Part shown: positions 26,358 to 35,690 of the stretch, piece by piece
How positions within the stretch are numbered: the first letter of the stretch is position 1
Layout: the number at the start of each line of letters is the position of its first letter
NCBI RefSeq assembly: GCF_037076455.1
Contig: NZ_AP028679.1
Location: forward strand, 3,611,501-3,675,500
Reading direction: 5' to 3'
Length of the DNA: 64,000 nt
Source of the DNA: Desulfoferula mesophila
GTDB lineage: Bacteria > Desulfobacterota > Desulfarculia > Desulfarculales > Desulfarculaceae
Notes under the pieces: model-generated
What the model was told of the DNA's origin: nothing
Seen by the model: the letters and a program-made list of their open reading frames with translations, nothing else
The model's database searches: none
Position numbers and translations under genes: made by a program

Positions 26358-29300
26358 TGGCCGGAAGCAAGTCATCCTACCTGGTCAAGGGCCTGCTGGC
26401 CCTGGGCCTGATCCTGGCGGTGCTGTTGACCGCCGCCTGGGCGGTGGGGCGCAGCGAGGCCTTCCGCACCTGGCTGGTGGGCCAGATCCAGACCCAGGTG
26501 GCCCAGGCCACCGGCGGGCAATTGCACATGGGCCCCCTGGAGGGCAACCTGCTTTTCGGGGCCCAGGCCAACAACCTCAGCTTCACCCACCAAGGGCGGC
26601 AGATCCTGGGGGTGGAGCGCCTGGAGCTGTCCTACAATCTTTTGTCGATCCTGGGCGGGCGTCTGAGGATATCCTCCATCACCCTGGTGCGGCCCCGCTT
26701 GAGCCTACCCCTGCCCCAGTTGCCGGAGCAGCAAGGCGGCGCGGGCCTGGCCCTGAGCATCAAGGAGTTGAATGTCTCCCAGGGTAGTCTGGAGCCCGGG
26801 GGCGAGCTGGGAGCCCTGCAAGGGGTCAGCCAAATCGATTTGAGCGGCCGCCTGGTCCTGGACGCCAGGGGGCTGAAGGCCAGGATCAGGCTGTACAGGA
26901 GCCTGCTTTCGGTGCAAGACCTGGCCGAGCCCGTGCTGGTCAGCCTGGAGGGCACCTTGGCGTCCGGGCGCCTGAAGCTGGCCCGCCTGATGGCCGCCAG
27001 CGGCCCCAATCAGGTGGAAGCGAGCGGTGAAATGGAGCTGAAGGCTCCCTACCGCCTGCGCGCCACCCTCAAGGCCCCCCGCGTCGTCACCACGGAACTG
27101 CCCCTGCCGTGGCCCCTGCCCGCCCCGCCCAGCGGTCCCTTGGCCCTGGAGGCCACCGCCGCGGGTTCTCTGCGGCGCCTGAACCTCCAGGCGTTGATCA
27201 GCCAAGGGCCCCAGGCCTTGGAAATGAACGGCTGGCTGGAGCCGCAAGGCGGGGCCCTGAGCTTGCGCGGCAACTTCAAGCAGGTGGCCCTGGCCGACTG
27301 GGGCCTGCCCCAGGCCCCGCTACGGCTCAACGGCGGCTGGAGCCTGCGGAGCCCGGCCTGGCCCGACGGGGAGGCTCCCCTGGAGCTGACCCTGGACCTG
27401 GACCGGGCCGCCTGGCAAAAGCTTGCCGCCGGCCCGCTGAAAGCCCAGGCCAAGTGGCAAGGCGAGCACATCGTGGTGAGCGAGCTCAACCTGGCCTCCT
27501 CCTGGGGCGCGATACAAGCCCGGGGACGGCTGGGGCTGCCCCGGGGCGACGGACCGGTCACTTTGGATGCCCAAGCCGACTTCAAGGATCTGGCCCTGCC
27601 ACCGGAATCGGGCCTGGCCCTGCCCGCCGGCTTGGCCCAGGCCAGGCTGGGCGGCCGGATCAAGGCCCAAGGTCCGGTTGACAACCTGGGCCTGGAGGTC
27701 GATCTGGGCGCTTCCCGCGTCGCGCCGGGCCTGGATATCGACTCCTTGCAGGCCCGGGCAAGGCTCCAGGGCGGCACCGCGCGCCTGGAGGAAGCGCATC
27801 TTAAATCCGCGCTGGCCACCCTGGACGCCAAGGGCCAGGCTGACCCGGAGCGGGTCGACCTGCGCTACAAGCTGGCCGTGCCGGACATGGCCCAGTTGAT
27901 CACCCGCCTGGTGGAGGCCAAGCTGGCCCCGCCGCTGGCCGTGGCCGGGGCCCTGGAGGCCAAGGGCAGGCTCAAAGGGCCCTGGAGCAATCCGGACCTC
28001 AGGGTGGAAATGAGCCTGGAGCGCTTGTTCACCCGCCACGCCCAGGCCCAGCAGGTTCACCTGGAGGCCAACCTGAAAAACCTGGGGCCCGCCCCCAGGG
28101 GTTGGGCCCAGATGACCGCCTCCGGCTGGAGTTCCGGGGAAATCCTGTTGGAGCGGGCCGCGGTGCGGGCCGAGTTCATGGAGGGCAAGGAAGTGGTGCT
28201 GGTGCAGGGCGAAGGGCCCGATACCGGAATCAACTTCAAGCTGACCAGCCCCAGCCTGCTCAAACTGCCCCTGCGGGCCACCATCAGCGAACTTTGGTTC
28301 AAGCGGGGAAACCTGGGCCGCTGGGAGCAGGAAGGCCGGGCCGGTCTGCTTCTGGGCGGCGAAGAGATCAAGGTGGACGGCCTAAAGATCCGCCAGGGCG
28401 AGGAGCGGATCAAGCTTGACGGCCAGTTCATGCTGGCCGGCAAGATAAACGCCGCCCTGGAGCTGTCGGGCATCCGGATGAACCACGTGGTGGGGCCAAA
28501 CTCCGGCCTGCCGGAAAAGTCGCGTCTGGAAGGCAAGACCACCCTGAGCGGGACCCTGGAGCAGCCGGTGATCGATATCGCGGGCAAGGTGCGCCACCTG
28601 GAGCTCAAGAACATGGAGCCCATGACCGCCGAGTTTTCGGCGCGCTACCTGGGCGAGGACATCACCGTGGAGGGCCGGGTGAACTACGGAACCCGCCAGG
28701 TGATGGAGATGAGCGGCGGCGCCGGCCTGAAGGTCAGCCTGCGGCCCCCGGTATGGGAGCCCACCGGCAAGGGCATCCGGCTCAAGGCCACGGGCCAGGA
28801 CTTGCCCCTGGGGCTGGCCGCCTCCATGGTGCCGGGAATCCGGGACCTCAAGGGGCAAGCCCGGCTTGAGATGACGGTGGGCGGCACCTTCAGGCAGCCC
28901 ACCCTGGCCGGTTGGCTGACCCTCAAGGACGGTTCCCTGGTGGTGGCCGCCACCGGCCAGCAGGTCACCAAGATCGACCTGGATCTGGAGCTGCGGGGCA
29001 ACCGGCTGAGCATCAAGAGAGCCCACGCCCAGAGCGACGGCGAGGTGGACATCAAGGGCAGCCTGAGCATGCCCTTCAAGGACGCGGGCGCCCTGGAGCT
29101 GGAGCTGACCAGCGAGAACCTGTTGGTGGTGGCCGGCGACTACGCCCAAATGGACATCACCTCCAACATCCGCCTGGAGGGGGATTTCGAGCACCCGGTG
29201 ATCCAGGGGCGTATCGGCGTCTCCGACATCGGGGTGCGGGTGGGCCTGTCGTCGCCGGCGGGCATCGAAGACGTGGTGATCCTCAAGAATGGCGAAAAGC

Positions 29301-30205
29301 CGCCCCCCCTGGAGGCCAGGGACAAACGCTTCAAGCTGCCTCCGGCCCTGGACCCGCTCCGCGCCCACCTGGAGGTTACCCTGGGCCGGCGGGCCCACAT
29401 AACCCTGGACGAAGGATGGCTGGACGCCACCGGAGGCATGCTGGTGACCAAGGAGCCGGGCCAGCCCCCCATCTTCGGCGGTTTGATAACCATCACCAGG
29501 GGGTTGATCCTTTTGTCCGGGCGGCGCTTCGAGGTGCTGGGGGGTAATTTGAATTTCGCGAACAAGAACCAGCCCGACCCCGACCTCTACGCGGAGGCCC
29601 GGCTGCAAATGGGCGAGACCACCGTGTTCGTCGAGGTGTCGGGCACGGCCAACAATCCGGTGTTGAGCTTCAACTCCCTGCCGCCCATGAGCCAGGCCGA
29701 TATTCTGAGCACCATCATCTTCGGCAGGCCCTCCTCCGAGCTGAACAAGGGCCAGAGCAAGGACCTGTCGGCCAACGCCCTGGCCCTGTTGGGCCAGGCG
29801 GGGCAAAAGGAGATGGCCAGGCTGTTCGGCTCGGACATGAGCCCCGACGTGGTCACGGTGCACAACACGCCGTCGGCCGGGCCCTCCCTGGAGGCGGGCA
29901 AGTACCTCAACGACAGCCTGTACTTGCGCTACCGCCAAAACCTGGGTCCGGACGGCGGGCAAAACGTGGGCCTGGAATACCGCTTTACCGGTTATTTCTC
30001 CATCGAAAGCACCCTGGGCAACACCCGCGACGACGGCGTGGACCTGGTGTTCACCAAGGACTTCAACTTTTCCGAGGACGACAAAAAGGACGCCAAGCCC
30101 GGGCCAGGCAAGCCCGCCCCCGGGGCGGAGCCCCAGCGCGAAACCACCCCGGCCGAACCTGTTCCGGCCCAGGCCCCGTCCCCGGCTCCGGCTCCGGCTC
30201 CCTAA
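26357..30205 (+). CDS. tamB: TamB-type translocation/assembly module protein (DUF490)
   Basis: A 1282-residue AsmA/TamB-family protein: an N-terminal membrane anchor (residues 8-28, LVKGLLALGLILAVLLTAAW), then a very long run of short beta strands expected to form a hydrophobic groove across the periplasm. The conserved C-terminal DUF490 domain includes LNFANKNQPDPDLYAEARLQ, VSGTANNPVLSFNSLPPMSQ and ADILSTIIFGRPSSELN. The family is implicated in moving phospholipids or outer-membrane proteins. It overlaps tamA by one base (TAATG), so the two are coupled. The tail is a Pro/Ala-rich low-complexity stretch ending APAPAP, longer than usual for the family. Confidence 0.9.
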   Translation: MAGSKSSYLVKGLLALGLILAVLLTAAWAVGRSEAFRTWLVGQIQTQVAQATGGQLHMGPLEGNLLFGAQANNLSFTHQGRQILGVERLELSYNLLSILGGRLRISSITLVRPRLSLPLPQLPEQQGGAGLALSIKELNVSQGSLEPGGELGALQGVSQIDLSGRLVLDARGLKARIRLYRSLLSVQDLAEPVLVSLEGTLASGRLKLARLMAASGPNQVEASGEMELKAPYRLRATLKAPRVVTTELPLPWPLPAPPSGPLALEATAAGSLRRLNLQALISQGPQALEMNGWLEPQGGALSLRGNFKQVALADWGLPQAPLRLNGGWSLRSPAWPDGEAPLELTLDLDRAAWQKLAAGPLKAQAKWQGEHIVVSELNLASSWGAIQARGRLGLPRGDGPVTLDAQADFKDLALPPESGLALPAGLAQARLGGRIKAQGPVDNLGLEVDLGASRVAPGLDIDSLQARARLQGGTARLEEAHLKSALATLDAKGQADPERVDLRYKLAVPDMAQLITRLVEAKLAPPLAVAGALEAKGRLKGPWSNPDLRVEMSLERLFTRHAQAQQVHLEANLKNLGPAPRGWAQMTASGWSSGEILLERAAVRAEFMEGKEVVLVQGEGPDTGINFKLTSPSLLKLPLRATISELWFKRGNLGRWEQEGRAGLLLGGEEIKVDGLKIRQGEERIKLDGQFMLAGKINAALELSGIRMNHVVGPNSGLPEKSRLEGKTTLSGTLEQPVIDIAGKVRHLELKNMEPMTAEFSARYLGEDITVEGRVNYGTRQVMEMSGGAGLKVSLRPPVWEPTGKGIRLKATGQDLPLGLAASMVPGIRDLKGQARLEMTVGGTFRQPTLAGWLTLKDGSLVVAATGQQVTKIDLDLELRGNRLSIKRAHAQSDGEVDIKGSLSMPFKDAGALELELTSENLLVVAGDYAQMDITSNIRLEGDFEHPVIQGRIGVSDIGVRVGLSSPAGIEDVVILKNGEKPPPLEARDKRFKLPPALDPLRAHLEVTLGRRAHITLDEGWLDATGGMLVTKEPGQPPIFGGLITITRGLILLSGRRFEVLGGNLNFANKNQPDPDLYAEARLQMGETTVFVEVSGTANNPVLSFNSLPPMSQADILSTIIFGRPSSELNKGQSKDLSANALALLGQAGQKEMARLFGSDMSPDVVTVHNTPSAGPSLEAGKYLNDSLYLRYRQNLGPDGGQNVGLEYRFTGYFSIESTLGNTRDDGVDLVFTKDFNFSEDDKKDAKPGPGKPAPGAEPQRETTPAEPVPAQAPSPAPAPAP

Positions 30206-30208
30206 AGG

Positions 30209-31027
30209 CTATGGCAGAAACTTGCTCATGGTGGGCGAGACCTCCAACAGCGAACTGACCCGCTCCACCCCGTCCACCGTGGCGGCCAGCTCCCGGGCCT
30301 GGTCCACGCCGGCCCGGTCGGCCGCGTAGCCCTTGAGCACCACCGCCCCCCCTTGGCTGTTCACCTCCAGGGCGTGCAGGTCCAGCTCGGCCACCAGCAG
30401 CCGGCGCACCCGGGAGGCCAGCACCGTGTCGGCCAGCAGGCGCCGGCTTTCGGAGCTGAGCTGGAACTCGGCGTGGGCCGCCAGATCCAGCATGGTGGTG
30501 GCCGCTTGGTCCAGGCTCAGGCGCCCCATGTTGAGCACCAGGTCGTAGTTCAAGGGGCTAGACCAGTCGGCCCCGAAGACGTGAGCGATGTAGGCGCGGC
30601 GCTGCTGGTCCACCACCGTGGCCAGCTGGCGGGCCCGGTCCAGGCCCAGGCCTTCCTGCCGGGCCAGGCGCTGGGCCCGTATCTCCAGCGGGCTGACGGT
30701 GCGCACCCTCAGCACGCCGGGCACATCCCGGAGCAGCAGGTTGGCCCCCCGTCCCACCAGCACCGCCTTGCCCCGCTGGGCGTATTGCAGCGCCACCGAC
30801 TCCAGAAATGCGGCGAACACCTGGCGGTGGCGCTGGTTCAGGTCGAGCAACGCCGGCCCCTGCTCGGCCAAGAGCTGATGCTCGTCGCGGGAGATGTCCA
30901 CCAGCCCGGCCACCGCCTCCATCAGGGTGCGGCGGTCCACGCACTCCATCCCTCCCCGCCGGCAGACGTACTCGGCCAGCTCGTCGCGAAGGGAACCCAT
31001 CTCGCCTGATAAGGTGATAATGCTCAT
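30209..31027 (-). CDS. Cytidylate-kinase-like protein with C-terminal BON domain
   Basis: 272 residues. The first 200 residues match the cytidylate-kinase-like (AAA_26) family: the start MSIITLSGEMGSLRDELAEY, then VLVGRGANLLLRDVPGVLRV, RIRAQRLAR-type helices and DYDLVLNMGRLSLDQA-like substrate-loop residues (here NYDLVLNMGRLSLDQAA). The N-terminal phosphate-binding loop is degenerate (GEMGSLRDEL, lacking a GKS/T lysine), so kinase activity is doubtful. Residues 200-272 form a BON domain (RVRRLLVAELDLHALEVNSQ, GAVVLKGYAADRAGVDQARE) of the kind that binds phospholipid or mediates interactions. It converges on tamB with a 3-bp gap. No nearby partner was recognised. Confidence 0.75.
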   Translation of the reverse strand: MSIITLSGEMGSLRDELAEYVCRRGGMECVDRRTLMEAVAGLVDISRDEHQLLAEQGPALLDLNQRHRQVFAAFLESVALQYAQRGKAVLVGRGANLLLRDVPGVLRVRTVSPLEIRAQRLARQEGLGLDRARQLATVVDQQRRAYIAHVFGADWSSPLNYDLVLNMGRLSLDQAATTMLDLAAHAEFQLSSESRRLLADTVLASRVRRLLVAELDLHALEVNSQGGAVVLKGYAADRAGVDQARELAATVDGVERVSSLLEVSPTMSKFLP

Positions 31028-31182
31028 GGCAGACCTCCCAAGCCGTGGTGCCGGTTAGCCCCCCTGTCTACAGGGTAGCAAAAACACCGGCGCCGGGGAC
31101 AGAGGCCGGGCGGGAACCTGGAGGGGATCTTTGGCGCGGACCGCGGCCGGGCGACGGGCGCGGCCTTGGAGCGGACTAGGGG

Positions 31183-32541
31183 CTAAAAGGAGCGCTTGCC
31201 GCGCTGCAGGGCGGCCTGGCGGGCCTGTTGCTGCACCTTTTCAAGTTCCCGGCTGGGGGTTATCGTCAGGGGGCGGGGGTCCAGCAGGCGCAAACAAGGC
31301 TCGGGCAGGGTGGCCTTCTGCTCCTGGAAGCGCCGTTGGGCGTCTTGCCAGGTGGGTAGCGGCCCGGTGGGCTGTCCCCCGGCCATGACCCGCTGGAGCA
31401 GTGGCTCGCCCGCGAGCTTTTCCTCGCGCAGGCCCAGCACGTCCCGGGCGATGCGGCCATCGCCGTCCAGGGTGCGCCAAAGCTGCTTGGGGCAGGCCCA
31501 GGTTTCCTTGCCGGTGCTGAGCTTCAAGGTGGGACGGCCGTCGTAGGTCACCAGCTTGTAGGCCAGGTCCAGGTAGGGAGCGTCGGCCGAGGAGCCCATC
31601 TTGGTGCCCACCCCGAACACGTCCACCATGGCCCCCTGGCTCATCAGCTCGGCCATGCGGAACTCGTCCAGGCTGCCCGAAACCACCACCCTGGTCTCTT
31701 CCAGGCCGGCGGCGTCGAGCATCTGACGCGCCTGGCGGCTCATGCCCACCAGATCGCCGGAATCCAGACGCACCCCCACCAGGCGCTTGCCTTTTTGGCG
31801 CAGCTCGCCGGCGATTTGCACCGCCTGGTGCAGGCCCTCCACGCTGTCGTAAGTGTCCACCAACAGCACGGTGCCGTCGGGGAAGGTGTCGGCGAAGGCC
31901 CGGAAGGAGGCCGACTCGTCGCCAAAGGCCTCCACGTAGGCATGGGCCATGGTGCCCACGGGGACCGTGCCCAAAATCCGGCTGGCCTCCACGTTGCTGG
32001 TGCCGGTGAAGCCGGCGATGGCCGAGGATCGGGCCGCGGCCCAGCCGGCCTCGCGGCCCTGGGTGCGGCGCAGGCTGAAGTCCACACAGACGCGGCCGTC
32101 GGCGGCCTGGGCGCAACGGGCCGCCTTGCTGGCCAGGGTGGAGTGCAGGTTGATGAGCTGGATCAGGCGGGTCTCCACCAGTTGGGCCTCGATGAGCGGG
32201 GCGGTGACCTCCATGAGCGGCTCGCCCGCGAAGCACACCGTGCCTTCGGGCAGGGCCCACACCTCGCCGCTGAACCTGAGCCCGGCCAGCATCTCCAAAA
32301 AGCTCGGGTCAAAGCGGTTCAGGGAGGCCAGGTATTGCACCTCCTCGCTGGTAAAGCGGAACCGGCGCAAATACTCCAGGGCGTCGGCCAGGCCCGCGGC
32401 CAGGATGTAGCCCCGCTGGGCGGGCAGATCGTGGGGGAACAGGCTGAAAGTAGCCTCTGCGTTCATGCCCTTTCGGTGATAAACCGCGGACATGGTGATC
32501 TGGTAGAAGTCGGTATGCAGGGCTGCGTAGGATTCGCTCAT
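31183..32541 (-). CDS. pncB: Nicotinate phosphoribosyltransferase
   Basis: NAPRTase joins nicotinate to PRPP in the Preiss-Handler route to NAD. The 452-residue protein starts at ATG 32541 with SYAALHTDFYQITMSAVYHR, the family N-terminus, and contains YILAAGLADALEYL, TRLIQLINLHSTLASKAAR, the catalytic-core segment DFSLRRTQG, GFTGTSNVEASRILG and VDVFGVGTKMGSS. Its own sigma-70 promoter diverges from that of the response regulator gene. NAD kinase lies 24 kb away in the same window. The ribosome-binding site is weak (AAGAAAGCGG). Confidence 0.95.
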   Translation of the reverse strand: MSESYAALHTDFYQITMSAVYHRKGMNAEATFSLFPHDLPAQRGYILAAGLADALEYLRRFRFTSEEVQYLASLNRFDPSFLEMLAGLRFSGEVWALPEGTVCFAGEPLMEVTAPLIEAQLVETRLIQLINLHSTLASKAARCAQAADGRVCVDFSLRRTQGREAGWAAARSSAIAGFTGTSNVEASRILGTVPVGTMAHAYVEAFGDESASFRAFADTFPDGTVLLVDTYDSVEGLHQAVQIAGELRQKGKRLVGVRLDSGDLVGMSRQARQMLDAAGLEETRVVVSGSLDEFRMAELMSQGAMVDVFGVGTKMGSSADAPYLDLAYKLVTYDGRPTLKLSTGKETWACPKQLWRTLDGDGRIARDVLGLREEKLAGEPLLQRVMAGGQPTGPLPTWQDAQRRFQEQKATLPEPCLRLLDPRPLTITPSRELEKVQQQARQAALQRGKRSF

Positions 32542-32587
32542 GTCTGCCGCTTTCTTGGGGAATTCACGCACCGTCGGGTATGGCCCA

Positions 32588-32616
32588 AAACTAGACCCAA
32601 ACCGGGGATGTGTCAA
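32588..32616 (-). promoter_or_regulatory. Sigma-70 promoter of pncB
   Basis: On the minus strand TTGACA (32616-32611), a 17-bp spacer and TAGTTT (32593-32588), 47 bp before the pncB start. Confidence 0.55.
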
Positions 32617-32640
32617 TGCCGGGCCCCTCACCGGCGTCGG

Positions 32641-32669
32641 TTGACACCCGGCATGGGGAAATGTAAAAA
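32641..32669 (+). promoter_or_regulatory. Sigma-70 promoter of the NtrC-type regulator gene
   Basis: TTGACA at 32641-32646, 17-bp spacer, TAAAAA at 32664-32669. With the pncB promoter it forms a back-to-back pair whose -35 boxes lie 24 bp apart and read as an inverted TGTCAA..TTGACA repeat. Confidence 0.5.
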
Positions 32670-32689
32670 ACGTAACAAGCAAAAACAGG

Positions 32690-34099
32690 TTGAGCAAAAG
32701 GCCCCGCCGGGCCGTCGGGACGGCTGATTTGGTTAGCAAGAATCTCAAAATCCTGGTGATAGACGACGACTTCACCATGCGCGAGGCCTGCCAGGAAACC
32801 CTCCGGCGGGTGGGGCACGAGGTGGAGCTGGCCGAGGGCGGCCGCCAGGGGCTGGCCTTGCTCAGCCGCTGGGCCTACGACGTGGTGTTGTTGGACCTGC
32901 GCATGCCCGACATGGACGGCCTCACCGTGTTGCGCCACATCCGCGAACAGGACCCCGAGGCGGTGGTGATCATCATCAGCGGCCACGGCTCCATCGCCAC
33001 GGCGGTGCAGGCCATGAAGCTGGGGGCCTTTGACTACGTGGCCAAGCCCTTCACCCCCGAAGAGCTGCGCCAGGCGGTGGACAAGGCCGGAGAAAAACGC
33101 CGCCTGGAGCTGGAAAACGCCTACCTCAAGGCCGAGCTGGAACGGCGCACCGCCATGACCCGGCTCATCCACGGCAGCCGGGCCATGGCCCAGGTCATGG
33201 AGACCGCCCTCAAGGTGGCCCCCACCGACACCACGGTGATGCTCACCGGAGAGTCGGGCACCGGCAAGGGCCTGTTGGCCCGCCTGCTGCACGAGCACTC
33301 CAGCCGCGCGGACAACCCCTTCGTGCCGGTGGACTGCTCCACCCTGGTGCCCACCCTGTTCGAGTCGGAGCTTTTCGGCCACGTCAAAGGCTCTTTCACC
33401 GGGGCCCAGGACGACAAGATCGGCAAGTTCGAGTTGGCCGGCGGGGGGACCTTGTTCTTCGACGAGGTGGGTAACATCAGCCTGGAGATTCAGGCCAAGC
33501 TCCTAAAGGCGGTGGAGGAGCGCTCCATCTGCAAGGTGGGCAGCAATCGGGTGATCCGGGTGGACACCCGGCTCATCGCCGCCACCAACCAGGACCTGAC
33601 CCAGGCGGTGGCCGACGGCGCTTTTCGCAAGGACCTTTTCTACCGGCTGAACGTGGTGCAGATCCATTTGCCGGCCTTGCGGGAACGGCCCGAGGACGTG
33701 CCCATCCTGGCCGAGCATTTTTTGGAGCGCTTCCGTTACCTGGCCCCCACCCGGGTGCGGGGCTTCACCCCCCGGGCCCTGGAGGCCCTGAGCAAATACC
33801 CTTGGCCGGGCAACGTGCGCGAGCTGGGCAACGCGGTGCAGCGCCTGGTGGTGCTGGCCAGCAAGCCTTTGATCGACCGCTCCGACCTGGAAGCGGCGGG
33901 CACCTGCAAGGTGGAGCGCAACCAAGAAAGCTCCCTGAGCCTGGCCGAGGTGGAGCGCCGCCACATCATGGAGACCCTCAAGCGCCTGGGCGGCCGCCGC
34001 AGCGAAACCGCCGAGGCGCTGGGCATCGACCGCAAGACCCTGCGCAACAAGATCCGCAAGTACAACCTGGACGACGAGTTGGCCTTGCCGGCCGGCTAG
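32690..34099 (+). CDS. Sigma-54-dependent response regulator (NtrC family)
   Basis: Three domains. A receiver comes first (residues 18-130, acidic pocket IDDD and phospho-acceptor D69 in [10 protein letters not shown]). An AAA+ sigma-54 activator follows, with Walker A GESGTGKG (the usual Glu after Lys is Gly), [11 protein letters not shown] where most members read GAFTGA, Walker [11 protein letters not shown], and the R-finger region [14 protein letters not shown] Fis-type helix-turn-helix ends the protein ([20 protein letters not shown]). Start is uncertain: TTG 32690 or TTG 32729, neither with a strong ribosome-binding site. No partner kinase is adjacent; the orphan histidine kinase at 55458 is a candidate only by presence. 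Confidence 0.9.
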   Translation: MSKRPRRAVGTADLVSKNLKILVIDDDFTMREACQETLRRVGHEVELAEGGRQGLALLSRWAYDVVLLDLRMPDMDGLTVLRHIREQDPEAVVIIISGHGSIATAVQAMKLGAFDYVAKPFTPEELRQAVDKAGEKRRLELENAYLKAELERRTAMTRLIHGSRAMAQVMETALKVAPTDTTVMLTGESGTGKGLLARLLHEHSSRADNPFVPVDCSTLVPTLFESELFGHVKGSFTGAQDDKIGKFELAGGGTLFFDEVGNISLEIQAKLLKAVEERSICKVGSNRVIRVDTRLIAATNQDLTQAVADGAFRKDLFYRLNVVQIHLPALRERPEDVPILAEHFLERFRYLAPTRVRGFTPRALEALSKYPWPGNVRELGNAVQRLVVLASKPLIDRSDLEAAGTCKVERNQESSLSLAEVERRHIMETLKRLGGRRSETAEALGIDRKTLRNKIRKYNLDDELALPAG

Positions 34100-34118
34100 G
34101 CCGGGCCTATTCGCTGGA

Positions 34119-34769
34119 TCAAGGGCGCCCCTGCATCAGGGCCCGCCGAAGCTTCACGGCCCACCCGACAAAGGCGTCCTCCACCTGGCCCCAGTTGGTC
34201 CACACCTGGTTGCCCTGGCCCTGGCGGCCCTGGTCGCTCATGAGCAGTTCCGCCATCACCCGGCCACCCAGGCTGTCGCTGAGCTTGGCCTCCAGCGCGG
34301 CCCCGCCCACCTCCAGAGGCACCCGCAGCGCGTCCGGCGCCGCCGAGCGGGCCGAGGGCGCAAAGGGCCGGACGCGCACCAGAGCCACCTTCAGGCACAT
34401 CACTCCCGGCGCGGGGCGGGCGACCAGGGGGAAGTTGCCCTGCAGGGATTTGCCGATCAGCCCGCGCAACTTGGCCCCCAACCGTTCGGCCTCTTTCGGG
34501 TCGAGTCGCTCGCCGGCCCGGGGGTCCGGGGCCACCGTCACCTGGTCGATGAACAGGCCGTGGTAATCCTGCCAGTTGATGCCCTTGCCGACCCACCAGT
34601 AAAGCCCGTCAACCTCGGGATCGGGGGCCAGGGCCTGGTAGTCGCTCAGAAAGCCCGACGCGGTCGGACGAGGGGCCGTGGCGCAACCCGTCCAGGCCAA
34701 CAGGCCCAGGATCAGGAGTACGGCGAGGCCCGTCCCTCCCCGCATACGACGCGGATTGCTTGCTCTCAT
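34119..34769 (-). CDS. DUF3313-type lipoprotein
   Basis: 216 residues with a lipoprotein signal: Arg-rich start MRASNPRRMRGG, hydrophobic LAVLLILGLLAW, then TGC as lipobox (Trp at -3 is unusual). The mature part SGFLSDYQALAPDPEVDGLYW matches the opening of DUF3313 lipoproteins, and the later stretch GGAALEAKLSDSLGGRVMAEL matches the domain's EaklvDa-like region. It is predicted to be periplasmic or outer-membrane anchored; function unknown. The ATG at 34769 follows GGGGTGAG. It converges on the response regulator gene with a 19-bp gap. Confidence 0.75.
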   Translation of the reverse strand: MRASNPRRMRGGTGLAVLLILGLLAWTGCATAPRPTASGFLSDYQALAPDPEVDGLYWWVGKGINWQDYHGLFIDQVTVAPDPRAGERLDPKEAERLGAKLRGLIGKSLQGNFPLVARPAPGVMCLKVALVRVRPFAPSARSAAPDALRVPLEVGGAALEAKLSDSLGGRVMAELLMSDQGRQGQGNQVWTNWGQVEDAFVGWAVKLRRALMQGRP

Positions 34770-34892
34770 ACTCACCCCGCCTTTCAGGTTTGGCCATGGT
34801 GCCACCGCCTTCCGCCCGGGTCAAGCGTCGGCGGCCCCTTTTTGCGCGCCGGGCCTTTTCCCCCGGCCCCGGCTGGGGTAAGGTCATATTCT

Positions 34893-35510
34893 ATGAACGA
34901 GCAATTCACCCAGCGCCAACTAGCGGTGGCCCAGGCCCTGTGCCAAGCCCTGGAAAACCACCGGCCCGGCCGTGAAAGTCTGGAGCAGGTGCGCCCCGCC
35001 GCGGTGCTCATGCCGCTTTGGGACGACGGCAAGCGGGTCCAGGTGGTGTTCACCAAACGCACCGAAACCCTGCCCTCCCACGCGGGTCAGATATCCTTCC
35101 CCGGCGGCATGGTGGACCCCGAGGACCCGGACCACAAGACCACCGCCCTGCGCGAGACCCACGAGGAGGTGGGGGTGCCGCCCCGGGAGGTGGAGCTGAT
35201 CTCCCGCCTGGACCAGGTGGTGACGGTGACCGGTTTCCTGGTCACCCCCTATCTGGGGCTGATGGACCCGGCGGCCCGTTTCAAGCCCAACCCGGTGGAG
35301 GTGGAGCGGGTGGTGCTGGTGCCCCTGGCCCGCTTGCTGGAGAAGAAAAACTACCAGACCGTTGACATGACCTGGGAGGGCATGCCCCTCAGGCAAATCG
35401 CCTTGTACCAGGGCCAAGACATGATCTGGGGAGCCACCATGCGCATCCTGCTCAACTTCCTCGAAGCGGTGGGACCCGCCGCCGGACAAATAGCTGCGTT
35501 GGCCGGATAA
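34893..35510 (+). CDS. CoA pyrophosphatase (Nudix hydrolase, NudL type)
   Basis: 205 residues. The UPF0035-type segment LPSHAGQISFPGGMVDPED runs directly into a Nudix box, whose core REthEEVG is ALRETHEEVGVPP with two extra residues relative to the canonical spacing, typical of CoA-diphosphatases that split CoA into phosphopantetheine and 3',5'-ADP. The ATG at 34893 is preceded by TAAGGT. It is a single gene divergent from the lipoprotein gene and followed by tRNA-Pro. An intact, conventional member. Confidence 0.88.
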   Translation: MNEQFTQRQLAVAQALCQALENHRPGRESLEQVRPAAVLMPLWDDGKRVQVVFTKRTETLPSHAGQISFPGGMVDPEDPDHKTTALRETHEEVGVPPREVELISRLDQVVTVTGFLVTPYLGLMDPAARFKPNPVEVERVVLVPLARLLEKKNYQTVDMTWEGMPLRQIALYQGQDMIWGATMRILLNFLEAVGPAAGQIAALAG

Positions 35511-35517
35511 AAAGGGC

Positions 35518-35546
35518 TGGACAGAAGCGGGGCCCTGCGGTAGACA
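35518..35546 (+). promoter_or_regulatory. Sigma-70 promoter of tRNA-Pro
   Basis: TGGACA at 35518-35523, 17-bp spacer, TAGACA at 35541-35546; the tRNA starts 14 bp later. Confidence 0.55.
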
Positions 35547-35559
35547 AGTAAACCCATGT

Positions 35560-35636
35560 CGGGACGTGGCTCAGACTGGTAGAGCACTGCGTTCGGGACG
35601 CAGGGGTCGCTGGTTCAAATCCAGTCGTCCCGACCA
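35560..35636 (+). tRNA. tRNA-Pro (anticodon CGG)
   Basis: A 77-nt cloverleaf. Acceptor CGGGACG pairs with CGTCCCG, with discriminator A and encoded CCA. The anticodon stem CTGCG/CGCAG holds loop TTCGGGA (anticodon CGG), and the T-arm has GGTTCAAATCC. An intrinsic terminator follows at once. Confidence 0.95.
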
Positions 35637-35651
35637 TCCAAGACCGCGCGA

Positions 35652-35690
35652 GTCAGGGGCTCCTTAACCGGAGCCCCTGACTTTATTTTC
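35652..35690 (+). terminator. Intrinsic terminator of tRNA-Pro
   Basis: A perfect 12-bp stem (GTCAGGGGCTCC with GGAGCCCCTGAC), loop TTAACC, then TTTATTTTC. Confidence 0.85.

Noticed and set aside
35452-35637. A 61-residue minus-strand protein overlapping tRNA-Pro
   Set aside because: It is the antisense of a tRNA with a full cloverleaf, so it is not a gene.
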